Of a DNA stretch of 64,000 nucleotides, positions 1-8,801 are shown one piece after another (positions within the stretch are counted from its first letter, which is position 1; every line of letters begins with the position of its first letter). The stretch is from Bacteroidota bacterium (GTDB taxonomy: Bacteria > Bacteroidota > Bacteroidia > NS11-12g > UBA955): the NCBI GenBank assembly GCA_963169345.1, contig CAUJCT010000001.1, positions 1-64,000 of the forward strand. The letters run 5' to 3'. The position numbers and the translations under genes were made by a program. The notes beneath the pieces were generated by a model that had not been told where the DNA came from, did no database searches, and saw nothing but the letters and a program-made list of their open reading frames with translations.

Positions 1-3000
1 CTGCAAAATGGTCCTGATGGCAGAATATATCTTTCTGCCGAATCATTGCCTTTTATATCTGTTATTAACTTTCCTGATAAACTGGTGAATGGCTCTGATA
101 ACGCCTGTGATTATCAACTAGAAGGACCATCCATTTCTGAAAATGGAATAGGAGGTTTCAGCAATTTGGATCTACCCAATTTTGCTAATACGACAAGGGA
201 AAATAGCCTTTCTTTGGATTTTACGGCAATCGTAAAAGGATGCACTGCACTTGATCTGGTAAGTAATCAGTCTTGCATGGAAAATCACCGCTGGTTTTTT
301 GGAGATGGGGATAGCAGCCACAGCGAAAATCCGACTCATACATATTCAGAGAATGGCACATACACAATTACGCTAATAATCGGTTTAGATACCCTTTCCA
401 GAGAAGTTTCCATTGAACTACCCAAATCTCAATACAGGATAATTGGAGACACTGCCTCATGTAATCTTAACCAGCTATTCAACTACGAGACCAAAACCGG
501 TTCAGAAATGACTTATACTTGGGGTTGTACCAATTGCTCCGGTTCTACAGCTAACGGACATTTGTTCGAGACAAAATTCGACGGTAACGGCAAGGTCAGG
601 CTGACCATAAAGGATGGTAAGACGGGATGCCAGTTCAAGGACAGCATTGACTTTGAATTCATAAATGCCATTGGAAACAACGTAATAACCCTTGACAATG
701 ACTGCGTAACGCCTCAGATTATTGGTAGCACGCCTACCGGAGGCAATGGGACTTTCGAGTACCGATGGGTGATGCAGGGTGAGGGTATGGGCTTGGAGAT
801 ACTGCCGAGCGAACGGAATAAGGATCTGACCCCCGCCAAGACACTGAACAACACCAAATATTTCCGCATGGTACAATCAGGAAACTGCGCTACCAACAGC
901 AACGTCATTACAATGGCTGACCTTAATTTGAACAACAGGATTTTCAAGTCCGTTTCCGGTTCGGACACATGCGCTTCCATCCTGCTTGGAACTGACATCA
1001 AGAAAATATTTCCTGATGCGGTAATCCAATGGCAGGTAAGTACAAACCAGATGACATTTACGGATATACCTGGTGCGACCGACAAGGATTTCAACCAGTT
1101 TATCAACGATACCATCGTTCGGTATTTCAGGCGCATGGTGACCGACAGCGTCTGCGAGTCTTTCTCCGATACGATTGAGAACCGCATGGTGAAAATTTCC
1201 AAACAGCCCGTGCAACAGCACAACTGTTATTCGAGTTTCTTCCCAGTCAGGTACAAATACGCTTTTGAAAGCCCAAACTCACTTCGTCCGATCACTATTG
1301 TATGGCAGCACAAAAGACCTGGATCAAGTAGCTGGTCGAGTTTCATCGTGCTGACCTCGACCGATACCATGACCTCCTTGCAAGAAACGTTCAACAACAC
1401 CTTAAACCAGCCAGATACGCTCAAGCTTGGCGACACGGTCAGATTCAGGTATTTCTACAACTGCGGCAATTCCTATAATTTCTATTCTTCAAGTGTTGTG
1501 CTGAAAACCACCGATACCCTGAGAATCATAAGCCAGCCGCAGAACAAGAACATCACTGCGGGAAATCCTGTCATGTTCCGTGTCGTGGTAAATGAGCCGG
1601 AACACTGCACCTACCAGTGGCAGTACTCTCGCAACGGCATTAACAACTGGAAGAATATGCCTGACTCAGATGATGATACGCTTGACATACCCTATACCGG
1701 GGGGTGCTACGACAGTCTCTACTACCGGGTACGTATCACCCATCCCTGCAATGTGAAATATTCAAGCAATGCGCTGTTAAAGACGGATACCAACAGTCCG
1801 TCTTTCGACTACTGGATGAAAGACATGAAAGTGGACGTGGGACTGGAACCCCATGATTCACTCAATATTGTCAGAAGCCCTGATATATGGGTCAGGCACA
1901 AGAATGACGGTATCAAGGTGCATCAGGAGCCTGCCTATAACCTCAAGACCAACTGGGTGTACGCTACAGTAAGGAACAGGGGACAATTCCCTACCAACAC
2001 GGCCAAGCTTTACCTTTATTGGACATGGGCTTCCACTGGTGAGACTTGGGATAGGGCATGGACTCATAATCCAAATAACATCGTAAATGGAAAATACATG
2101 GGAGGCCAGATCAACAAGTTCGGAATCGTCATTGATTCAACGATGAATTATGGAGACACCGTGAATATTTCCGTACCGTGGACGGAAATCCCCCAGCTTG
2201 ACTGGTACGACCTGAGCAATACATGGTATCAGCACAAAATCAACGTCTGTTTTCTGGCAAGGATACAGACTTGCCCTGAAGCACCTTTCGGCATGACCCA
2301 TACCGAGACCACTGATGTCAAGTATAATGTGCGTTACAATAACAACATTGCCACTAGGAACGCCTGGGTGGTTTATCTCATCCCTGAATGGGATACCGAC
2401 AATACGGGTGGTAAAGGTGGAAGTCAGACCAAGAGATCGGCCAGACCTTCAACCGGAAATGATAGCGACAACCTCGTTTCAGGAGGAATAGTCAAGGTGA
2501 CAAATACCACAGATGAATCCACTACGATCAAGTTGTGTATAAAACTCAGACAAGCGGCTTATCTCGCCAAGGCCAACGCCTACATCGAGATGAGCGACGC
2601 CCTTCACACGGCTTGGGTTTCAGGAGGCTCATATAGCTCAGGACTCGTTCATGTCGTGGGAAACGTTTACAGGCTCACCAGTACCAACGCCTGTATCTGG
2701 GGCATCACTGCCGTGGCGGGTTTTGACGAGCCTGTCAGCTATTACTTCTCATATAAGGACAAGGCAAACCGTCTTGACAAAGCCCAGGTTTATGAGTTTG
2801 AAGTGACGCAGTACGATGAAAGTGACGAGATCACAGGTCAGGGCTGGTTTGAGGTATGGGACAACCCGTTCATCCCACCGACCGTCATTGAGTCCGAGGA
2901 AAATCTCACGGCTTGCGACTGGGATATGTCGGGCGGTGTCGCAACCTATACCGTTCTTTATCCGCAATTGCCTTATACAATATACGATAAAACTGCTGAG

Positions 3001-4062
3001 GATTATATCGAGAATAATGAGAGCGGTATTTATGCTTTTACCGAGGGAGAATACCTTGTAAAAATTACGGATGAGGATTACAACCGTATCTACGAGACAA
3101 CAATTAATGTGTATTCATCTAATCCAACGCCTGTCAATATTTTAGATACCGTCTGGTACGACTGCGACTATCCCGATTCAGTTGATTATCTCAAAACATG
3201 TGAAAACGGTGTGATGTATGATAGGTTCGATCAAGAAATTGATGAATCTTCTCCAGGTCATTATACCTTAGACCCTCAAGAACCTTGGTACACCTTTGTC
3301 TGTGCAGATTCGACCAATTGTATCAAGTACAGCACCCAGCTTCAATTCATGGACATTACTCAGGTGCCAAGCTCAACTTCCAATTACCTGACCGGAATGT
3401 ATAACAGGGAAGAACATCCATGCTGCTTTATAGACCTGACCGAGGCAGAATGCGATGGGGAAACACCTCTTACTTTCGGACAGGAAATCCAGGTTTATGA
3501 CATGAATGCAGATTTCCTATACCAGACCAATCTGGAGCTTTATGGAGGTACTGTGCTTGGTTTTAGATTCTGTCCTCCTCAATGGGATACAAATTCAAAT
3601 GTCATTAGTAACTGGTACAGCATAGTTATAAGAAATGACGAGTGTAGTTTCTGCCGTATGGATTTTATGTGCGATTCGCTTGGAGATCCCGAGCCATTTG
3701 TAATTCTGAATTACCCTTCAGGCAAACTGAAAGGAAGCGTAAGTCAGGATAATGGAAAGGCAAACGTGAATGGAGCCGTATTAGGAAATGAGAAACAATC
3801 TGCTGATAAATTACCTACCAGTGTTTCTGTGTATCCGAATCCGGCAGAATCCGAGGTGAACGTGAAGGTCATCAGTGTCAATAACACAAACCTAAGTGTA
3901 CAGATCAATGATGCCGCAGGAAAACCTGTTTATGGTGGTAGTTATCAAACGACAAACAATTCACTGAATGTTAAAATCGATTTATCAGGGCTTGCAAGCG
4001 GTGTTTACACCGTTTACATTCCTGAACTGAACTACTATTACAAGCTTGTAATCATCAAATAA
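1..4062 (+). CDS. T9SS-secreted PKD-domain surface protein (5' end outside window)
   Basis: The reading frame is open from the first base, so the gene starts upstream; 1353 residues are visible. The first residues (LQNGPDGRIYLSAES, then SVINFPD and DLPNFA) match the LQlgpDGkIYva...INnPn...LPNF stretch common in large Bacteroidota surface proteins. A PKD domain follows at about 265-390 (WFFGDGDSSHSENPTHTY). At about 1840-2100 is a CARDB-like stretch (DIWVRHKNDG, VRNRG, KLYLYWTWAS). The C-terminus, from about 3820, is a type A T9SS sorting domain (SVYPNPAESEVNV ... LASGVYTVYI). Such proteins are exported by Sec and then carried to the cell surface by the type IX system. The role is probably adhesion or matrix, but the substrate is unknown. 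The central part (about 540-2960) is visibly richer in G+C than the flanks. Confidence 0.85.
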   Translation: MQNGPDGRIYLSAESLPFISVINFPDKLVNGSDNACDYQLEGPSISENGIGGFSNLDLPNFANTTRENSLSLDFTAIVKGCTALDLVSNQSCMENHRWFFGDGDSSHSENPTHTYSENGTYTITLIIGLDTLSREVSIELPKSQYRIIGDTASCNLNQLFNYETKTGSEMTYTWGCTNCSGSTANGHLFETKFDGNGKVRLTIKDGKTGCQFKDSIDFEFINAIGNNVITLDNDCVTPQIIGSTPTGGNGTFEYRWVMQGEGMGLEILPSERNKDLTPAKTLNNTKYFRMVQSGNCATNSNVITMADLNLNNRIFKSVSGSDTCASILLGTDIKKIFPDAVIQWQVSTNQMTFTDIPGATDKDFNQFINDTIVRYFRRMVTDSVCESFSDTIENRMVKISKQPVQQHNCYSSFFPVRYKYAFESPNSLRPITIVWQHKRPGSSSWSSFIVLTSTDTMTSLQETFNNTLNQPDTLKLGDTVRFRYFYNCGNSYNFYSSSVVLKTTDTLRIISQPQNKNITAGNPVMFRVVVNEPEHCTYQWQYSRNGINNWKNMPDSDDDTLDIPYTGGCYDSLYYRVRITHPCNVKYSSNALLKTDTNSPSFDYWMKDMKVDVGLEPHDSLNIVRSPDIWVRHKNDGIKVHQEPAYNLKTNWVYATVRNRGQFPTNTAKLYLYWTWASTGETWDRAWTHNPNNIVNGKYMGGQINKFGIVIDSTMNYGDTVNISVPWTEIPQLDWYDLSNTWYQHKINVCFLARIQTCPEAPFGMTHTETTDVKYNVRYNNNIATRNAWVVYLIPEWDTDNTGGKGGSQTKRSARPSTGNDSDNLVSGGIVKVTNTTDESTTIKLCIKLRQAAYLAKANAYIEMSDALHTAWVSGGSYSSGLVHVVGNVYRLTSTNACIWGITAVAGFDEPVSYYFSYKDKANRLDKAQVYEFEVTQYDESDEITGQGWFEVWDNPFIPPTVIESEENLTACDWDMSGGVATYTVLYPQLPYTIYDKTAEDYIENNESGIYAFTEGEYLVKITDEDYNRIYETTINVYSSNPTPVNILDTVWYDCDYPDSVDYLKTCENGVMYDRFDQEIDESSPGHYTLDPQEPWYTFVCADSTNCIKYSTQLQFMDITQVPSSTSNYLTGMYNREEHPCCFIDLTEAECDGETPLTFGQEIQVYDMNADFLYQTNLELYGGTVLGFRFCPPQWDTNSNVISNWYSIVIRNDECSFCRMDFMCDSLGDPEPFVILNYPSGKLKGSVSQDNGKANVNGAVLGNEKQSADKLPTSVSVYPNPAESEVNVKVISVNNTNLSVQINDAAGKPVYGGSYQTTNNSLNVKIDLSGLASGVYTVYIPELNYYYKLVIIK

Positions 4063-4068
4063 TATCGA

Positions 4069-4107
4069 TAAAAAAATATCCCCGATTATTTAAATCATCG
4101 GGGATAT
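4069..4107 (-). terminator. Rho-independent terminator for the B12/MBOAT operon
   Basis: An 11-bp perfect stem (ATATCCCCGAT at 4076-4086 with ATCGGGGATAT at 4097-4107) has a 10-nt loop. Read on the minus strand it is followed by a run of T. It lies beyond the stop of the minus-strand gene ending at 4255 and could also stop plus-strand transcription from the T9SS gene. Confidence 0.75.
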
Positions 4108-4254
4108 GTTCAAAATGAATGTACTTATAAGTCATCAAATTTATTGACTTAAATTTGGAACTCACATTTTATTTTTGATTTTAATCCTAATTAAGCATTT
4201 GGACTACTATTATTATAAAAATAAAATTGATGTGTTCTTCAAATGCTTAAACCA

Positions 4255-5271
4255 TCAATTCTTCATCAACACGCCTGCAACCTTCCCTGCTATCAGCCAT
4301 CTGCCTTTTTGATCGTAATGTTCGGTGGTCCAGTTTTTTTCACCAAAGGATTCGGCCGGAACTAGTTCGAGGTTATCAATAACTGTTGCGCCCATTGCGG
4401 TGTAACGCCTTACCAAAACATCGCGGTTGTATTGCATTACTTTTACCAAATCCGGCCCTACTAAACTGTCTGCCCATTGAAGATTTTCGGAGAGCAAATT
4501 AAAATACAACTTGATGCCCTTTGATTTACAAACTCTGACAATTTCATCGAAATCTTTAATTCTGGGATTATTTAGAGTATCAATGCTAAAAGCATAAGCT
4601 TTCACATAATGATGAGCAAGTGCTTGTTTCTCTTCATCAGTAGACCCATCTGGTTTGGTGTAAAGCACATGGTCTTTCCAGGAATTGATGGTGTACCACT
4701 TCAGAGGGAAATTCACTTTTATTGAATCGTGTTCAAATGCATGTAGCATTAATTTGTCCTGTATATCGGCACTGGGATTGTCGTAATAGCCCAAAGTGGC
4801 GCACAAGCGATTGTAGAGCGGATGATAATCGTAATAAAAGCATTTTGTTCTGAGCAATGCTCCTTCCTGAGTGGAGTATATCCAGGGTTGATCAAATGAT
4901 CGCAGATTCATGGTTACAACCAAATATTTAACTCTGGATTTAGGGTCAATTTGTTTGATGACCGGGAGAAACATACCGGCGTGATAGGCAGGTACCTGCA
5001 AGCCACTTAATCTCATACCTTCCAGACTATCATTGATCATATCGCTAATAGTCCGCTTATCTGTATCATCCGGAGATACCCAATAATTAGAAGATTCGCC
5101 CATATAAAGTGCGTCGTTATGCCATTGATATTCAAGCAAATTATAGAGCATCGGACCCTGATCTTTGAGTTCAGGAATCCAGTAAATTTTTTTATATACA
5201 AAAGCTGAAATCAGAATTGTTGTCAGAATGACTATTACACGAGGGGCGATATGTCTGAAACTCCATTCCAT
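4255..5271 (-). CDS. SGNH-hydrolase-like membrane-anchored protein partnered with MBOAT
   Basis: A 338-residue protein with one N-terminal membrane segment (APRVIVILTTILISAFVY) followed by an extracytoplasmic domain. GESSNYW near residue 75 resembles the GDS-type block I of SGNH hydrolases. The end (TEHYDQKGRWLIAGK) resembles block V, with His but no clear Asp three residues before it. It is translationally coupled to the upstream MBOAT gene: the stop and start overlap as TGATG at 5273-5269, which is why I choose this ATG over a longer start at 5355. MBOAT plus SGNH pairs usually move an acyl group across the membrane and place it on an exported polymer, as AlgI/AlgX or PatA/PatB do. The acceptor here is unknown. 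Confidence 0.7.
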   Translation of the reverse strand: MEWSFRHIAPRVIVILTTILISAFVYKKIYWIPELKDQGPMLYNLLEYQWHNDALYMGESSNYWVSPDDTDKRTISDMINDSLEGMRLSGLQVPAYHAGMFLPVIKQIDPKSRVKYLVVTMNLRSFDQPWIYSTQEGALLRTKCFYYDYHPLYNRLCATLGYYDNPSADIQDKLMLHAFEHDSIKVNFPLKWYTINSWKDHVLYTKPDGSTDEEKQALAHHYVKAYAFSIDTLNNPRIKDFDEIVRVCKSKGIKLYFNLLSENLQWADSLVGPDLVKVMQYNRDVLVRRYTAMGATVIDNLELVPAESFGEKNWTTEHYDQKGRWLIAGKVAGVLMKN

Positions 5272-6665
5272 CAGAATCGGAAATAAATAAATGCCTGGTA
5301 TTCTGAGCCACTTAAAACAAGGATACAAAAAATCAGAAAGGCGTACAAGCCCCATCTCCCAACAGCATTAAACCTGTTGCAGAAAGCATCGAAACGCTGG
5401 TTAGAGCGCCAGAGTTCAATAGCACCAAAAATGGCCAGTAACACAAAGACGAATGCCGGAGTATCCAATTGTTTTTCGCCACCCAATTGAGCCAACATAC
5501 CTTTCATAACATCCAAAGCCTGATTAAAATCTGCTGCTCTGAAAAAAATCCAGGCAAAACAAACTCCAATAAAAGTTAAAAGACCTTTGGAGAATACAGA
5601 TTTAATTTTAAAGGGAGAGAAACTTTCAATCAGATAATAAATTCCATGCAGAGCGCCCCATACAATGAAGGTATAATTGGCACCATGCCAGAGACCACTT
5701 AAAAGAAATACGAGTAAAACATTGAAAGTCCAGCGACTTTTAGAGACTCTGTTACCACCTAGCGGGATATACAGATAATCTTTAAACCAGGTGCTAAGGG
5801 AGATATGCCAGCGTTTCCAAAAATCGGTAATACCTAGAGCCAGATAAGGACGATTAAAATTATCCATGAGGTCGACCCCAAAGAGCTTTGCAGTACCTTG
5901 AGCAATTAAGGAGTATCCAAAAAAATCGGCGTAAATTTGAAAAGCAAAAGTGAGAACACCAATAATGTTCCAATAGTACACCCATTTACCAGGATTATCA
6001 AAAACAGAAGTTACAGTATAAGACAGATTATCGGCAATAACCATTTTTACAAAGAACCCATAGAGCATTAAGCGAAAGCCAGCCTGAATATTAGAATAAA
6101 GAACGGTTTGTTTTTTCTTGAGTTGTTCATTTAAATGTGAGAAGCGTTCGATTGGTCCAGCAACCAGTTGAGGGAAATAGGCTATGAATACAGCGAATTG
6201 TCCGAGGTTTCTTTCAGCTTTACTTCTGCCATAATAGACATCGAGCACATAGCTCATACTTTGAAAAGTATAAAACGAAATACCTACTGGTAAGCTTTTA
6301 CTTAAAAATTCAATAAGTTCTTTAACTGATTGATGGTCGTGGGCAAATCTTTGAACGACTTCAGTGCTACCTACAAAGAAATAAAAGTATTTAAAGAAAA
6401 ATAGGATACCCAGGTTAATGCAGAGACTAAAAATCAGCCATAATTTTTTACTTTTAAGTGAAGAAGCTTTTTCAATCTGACGGGCGGAAGTAAAATCAAA
6501 AGCAGTTGAGAACCCGAGTAAAAGTAAGAATTCCCATTTCCACCAGCCATAAAAAACATAGGAAGTTATTAAGAGAAGTAACCAGCGCCATTTATGAGGC
6601 AGAGCAAAATAGCCAGCAAAGACTACAGGTAAAAACAAGAAATATATCCAGGAATTAAACAGCAC
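5271..6665 (-). CDS. MBOAT family O-acyltransferase (AlgI-like)
   Basis: A 464-residue polytopic membrane protein of normal AlgI/DltB length. It opens with FNSWIYFLFLPVVFAGYF, carries the family signature NRPYLALGITDFWKRWHIS followed by YIPLGG, and has the catalytic His in LSGLWHGANYTFIVWGALHG. It ends with the typical FIYFRF. The family transfers acyl groups, usually acetyl, through the membrane to exported polysaccharide or teichoic acid. It begins 16 bp after the BtuF-like gene and overlaps the SGNH-like gene by one base, so it may be transcribed from the riboswitch-controlled promoter. The acyltransferase call is firm; the acceptor is unknown. Confidence 0.9.
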   Translation of the reverse strand: MLFNSWIYFLFLPVVFAGYFALPHKWRWLLLLITSYVFYGWWKWEFLLLLGFSTAFDFTSARQIEKASSLKSKKLWLIFSLCINLGILFFFKYFYFFVGSTEVVQRFAHDHQSVKELIEFLSKSLPVGISFYTFQSMSYVLDVYYGRSKAERNLGQFAVFIAYFPQLVAGPIERFSHLNEQLKKKQTVLYSNIQAGFRLMLYGFFVKMVIADNLSYTVTSVFDNPGKWVYYWNIIGVLTFAFQIYADFFGYSLIAQGTAKLFGVDLMDNFNRPYLALGITDFWKRWHISLSTWFKDYLYIPLGGNRVSKSRWTFNVLLVFLLSGLWHGANYTFIVWGALHGIYYLIESFSPFKIKSVFSKGLLTFIGVCFAWIFFRAADFNQALDVMKGMLAQLGGEKQLDTPAFVFVLLAIFGAIELWRSNQRFDAFCNRFNAVGRWGLYAFLIFCILVLSGSEYQAFIYFRF

Positions 6666-6681
6666 TTCTTAGAAGGCAAAT

Positions 6682-7767
6682 CTAATCCAGCCAGGTATAA
6701 AAATACAAGCTACTGTAATTATTTTTATCCATGCTCATAATTTTAGTCAAATCGAGAAGTACCAAGTCCGGTCGTATCACACCTGTTTCCCAGAAATCGT
6801 TACCACCTGACAGGTTCTCTCTTTTGTTATAATTGAATACCATTTTATTTTGAAATGCATTAAATAGACGGTATCTTTTTTCGGATTCCAACATTTGTTG
6901 TCTCGATTTGAACTGATTAACATGTATCCAGACATCTGCTTTTGAAGCTGAGCTCAGCACAGTTTCAAGATTTAGCGGAAACGTATAAAATTCTTTTTTA
7001 TCAGCAAATACATATAAACCGCCGGCATCATGAATGAGCTGAGCTGTGTAACTATTTCCACCGGGCACATTCCAGGCATCCTGATAAAGTGCATCTGTTA
7101 ATACCAAAGGTTTAGTTGCTCGTGAAGCATTCTCATCCTTAATTTGGTTATAGTTTTTTGCTACAACATTAAAGACAGAATCAGCTTTATTTTTTTGATC
7201 GGTGATAAAGCCGAAGAATTTAATCCACTCAGCCCTTGCAAGAGGATTTTGTTCTTTAAAATTATCACAAAACAGCACTTTGGTTCCTGAGGCCTGCAAG
7301 CGCTTTACCAAAGCTTTATTGTTGTAGGTATATGAACTGCCGATTACAAAATCAGCTTTAAGTGCCAGTAAGGTTTCAAGTTTTAATTGCCCCTCCTCTC
7401 CTACCTCAGTAATCGTTTTATCTCTGAATCGTTGTAAGATAATTGAATCGCTGTAGTAGTTTATTTTATCAACTCCAATGATGCAAGTCTGCATATTAAT
7501 ACCTTCCAGAAAGCCTGCAAAAACAGAGGATAAAACAACAATTTTGGGTGTTGATTTTAGTTTTTCATCAGAACGAATACTCCAGATAGTATCATTCTGA
7601 TTACAGTAAAAGAGTTGATCATAGTTTTCGAATTTTGCAATTCCAAAAGATTCTGAATATTGCAAAGTATCGTATCCAATTAAACCCGGGCTTGCTGTTT
7701 TATTGTTGTTATTACAAGAAAACAGCAAACCAAGGAATACGGAGAAATAAATGTATTTTAAATTCAT
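6682..7767 (-). CDS. btuF: BtuF-like cobalamin-binding lipoprotein of an ABC importer
   Basis: A 361-residue lipoprotein (signal peptide ending LLFSCNNNN) with the Peripla_BP_2 fold of vitamin B12 and siderophore binding proteins. Typical stretches are PKIVVLSS, IGVDKINYYSD, VGEEGQLKLETLLALKADFVIG and the C-terminal RPDLVLLDLTKIM. The chosen ATG overlaps the stop of the upstream gene as TAATG (7769-7765); a longer start at 7782 is less likely. It sits third in an operon headed by a cobalamin riboswitch, which makes cobalamin or a corrinoid the likely ligand rather than haem or siderophore. No permease (BtuC) or ATPase (BtuD) gene follows; these must be elsewhere. Confidence 0.8.
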   Translation of the reverse strand: MNLKYIYFSVFLGLLFSCNNNNKTASPGLIGYDTLQYSESFGIAKFENYDQLFYCNQNDTIWSIRSDEKLKSTPKIVVLSSVFAGFLEGINMQTCIIGVDKINYYSDSIILQRFRDKTITEVGEEGQLKLETLLALKADFVIGSSYTYNNKALVKRLQASGTKVLFCDNFKEQNPLARAEWIKFFGFITDQKNKADSVFNVVAKNYNQIKDENASRATKPLVLTDALYQDAWNVPGGNSYTAQLIHDAGGLYVFADKKEFYTFPLNLETVLSSASKADVWIHVNQFKSRQQMLESEKRYRLFNAFQNKMVFNYNKRENLSGGNDFWETGVIRPDLVLLDLTKIMSMDKNNYSSLYFYTWLD

Positions 7768-8801
7768 TAATCGTTTACCCAAACTGCACTTGGGGCAATA
7801 CCAGCACTAAATTCGTTGGTTTTTGTACCGGCCGAATTATAGACATATACTTTTCCGGCAGAGTTAAAATCACCGGCATCAGTTACATATAAATTTCCAT
7901 TAGTATCAATAGACAATCCATAAACAGACACACCAGAAGGTAAAGTAATGTATGTACTGATTAATCCTGCAAGGGTCATTTTCTGAATGACGTTATTACC
8001 TAAATTAAAGTAAACAGCAGCTGCAGAAGCGTCATAAACCATGGAACCACCATATCCGGCACCACTTAATGGAACAGATAAGGTAATTTTACCTGAATCG
8101 GAATTGTAAATTTGAATTGTTCCGTTTTCTAATGTATTTCCAGAATTCCAATCTATAAGACCTGTGCATAAAAAAGCCAGGTTATCCGGTCCTAAGTTCA
8201 CCACTTTGCTCAAACCTGTTGCTGTGGATACGGAATCCATTAAGGACTGTTTTTTATTATTGAGCAACATAACTTTATTATCGAGAGTTGCAATATAGGT
8301 AACACTATCCAATACAGACAAAGCATCACTCCAATGATTGATATTCACCTGAGCGCTGATAGCATTTGTGTTAAGGTCAACTATCTTGACTGAATTATCA
8401 TACAAATTACTTAAAACTGCTTTGTTATTACCTATGTTAACCATAAATCTCGGGGAAGTAGAAGATATACTTGTCACAGATTTGAAATCAGACTTATTGA
8501 TTACTTCTATTTTATTGGAATTATTAACCACTATATACAATTTGCCGTTCATTTCAGCAATTGATTGAACTACATCACCAAGGGGGCGGTCATTGGCTTT
8601 TTTAAATGCATCGAAATATGTTTTAGTACCGGGTTTATACACACCCAGACTGCCATTTGATTTATTGAATCCGCCTTCATTGACTACTATTAATCCTTTA
8701 TAGTCTTCAGTTTCTTTGGTTATTTCAGAATCTTTTTTACATGAAGAGAATGTCAGGGCAAGGATAGAAAAGCCGAGAGCGAATTTGATGTTATTTGTCA
8801 T
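7767..8801 (-). CDS. btuG: BtuG-like surface beta-propeller lipoprotein (YncE/DUF5074 type)
   Basis: A 344-residue lipoprotein (lipobox LTFSSC, then KKDSE) whose mature part is a chain of about 40-residue beta-propeller blades, for example GKLYIVVNNSNKIEVINKSD and NGNLYVTDAGDFNSAGKVYVY. It is encoded between a TonB receptor and a BtuF-like protein behind a cobalamin riboswitch. In Bacteroides the protein in this position, BtuG, is a surface propeller that captures B12 with extreme affinity and hands it to BtuB; I infer the same role here from fold and context. Its ATG overlaps the receptor gene by 11 bp, so translation is probably coupled. Confidence 0.75.
   Translation of the reverse strand: MTNNIKFALGFSILALTFSSCKKDSEITKETEDYKGLIVVNEGGFNKSNGSLGVYKPGTKTYFDAFKKANDRPLGDVVQSIAEMNGKLYIVVNNSNKIEVINKSDFKSVTSISSTSPRFMVNIGNNKAVLSNLYDNSVKIVDLNTNAISAQVNINHWSDALSVLDSVTYIATLDNKVMLLNNKKQSLMDSVSTATGLSKVVNLGPDNLAFLCTGLIDWNSGNTLENGTIQIYNSDSGKITLSVPLSGAGYGGSMVYDASAAAVYFNLGNNVIQKMTLAGLISTYITLPSGVSVYGLSIDTNGNLYVTDAGDFNSAGKVYVYNSAGTKTNEFSAGIAPSAVWVND

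Noticed and set aside
502..1223. Several minus-strand frames over the first gene
   Set aside because: They are antisense to a clearly coding frame with recognisable PKD and sorting domains, and have no domain signal of their own.
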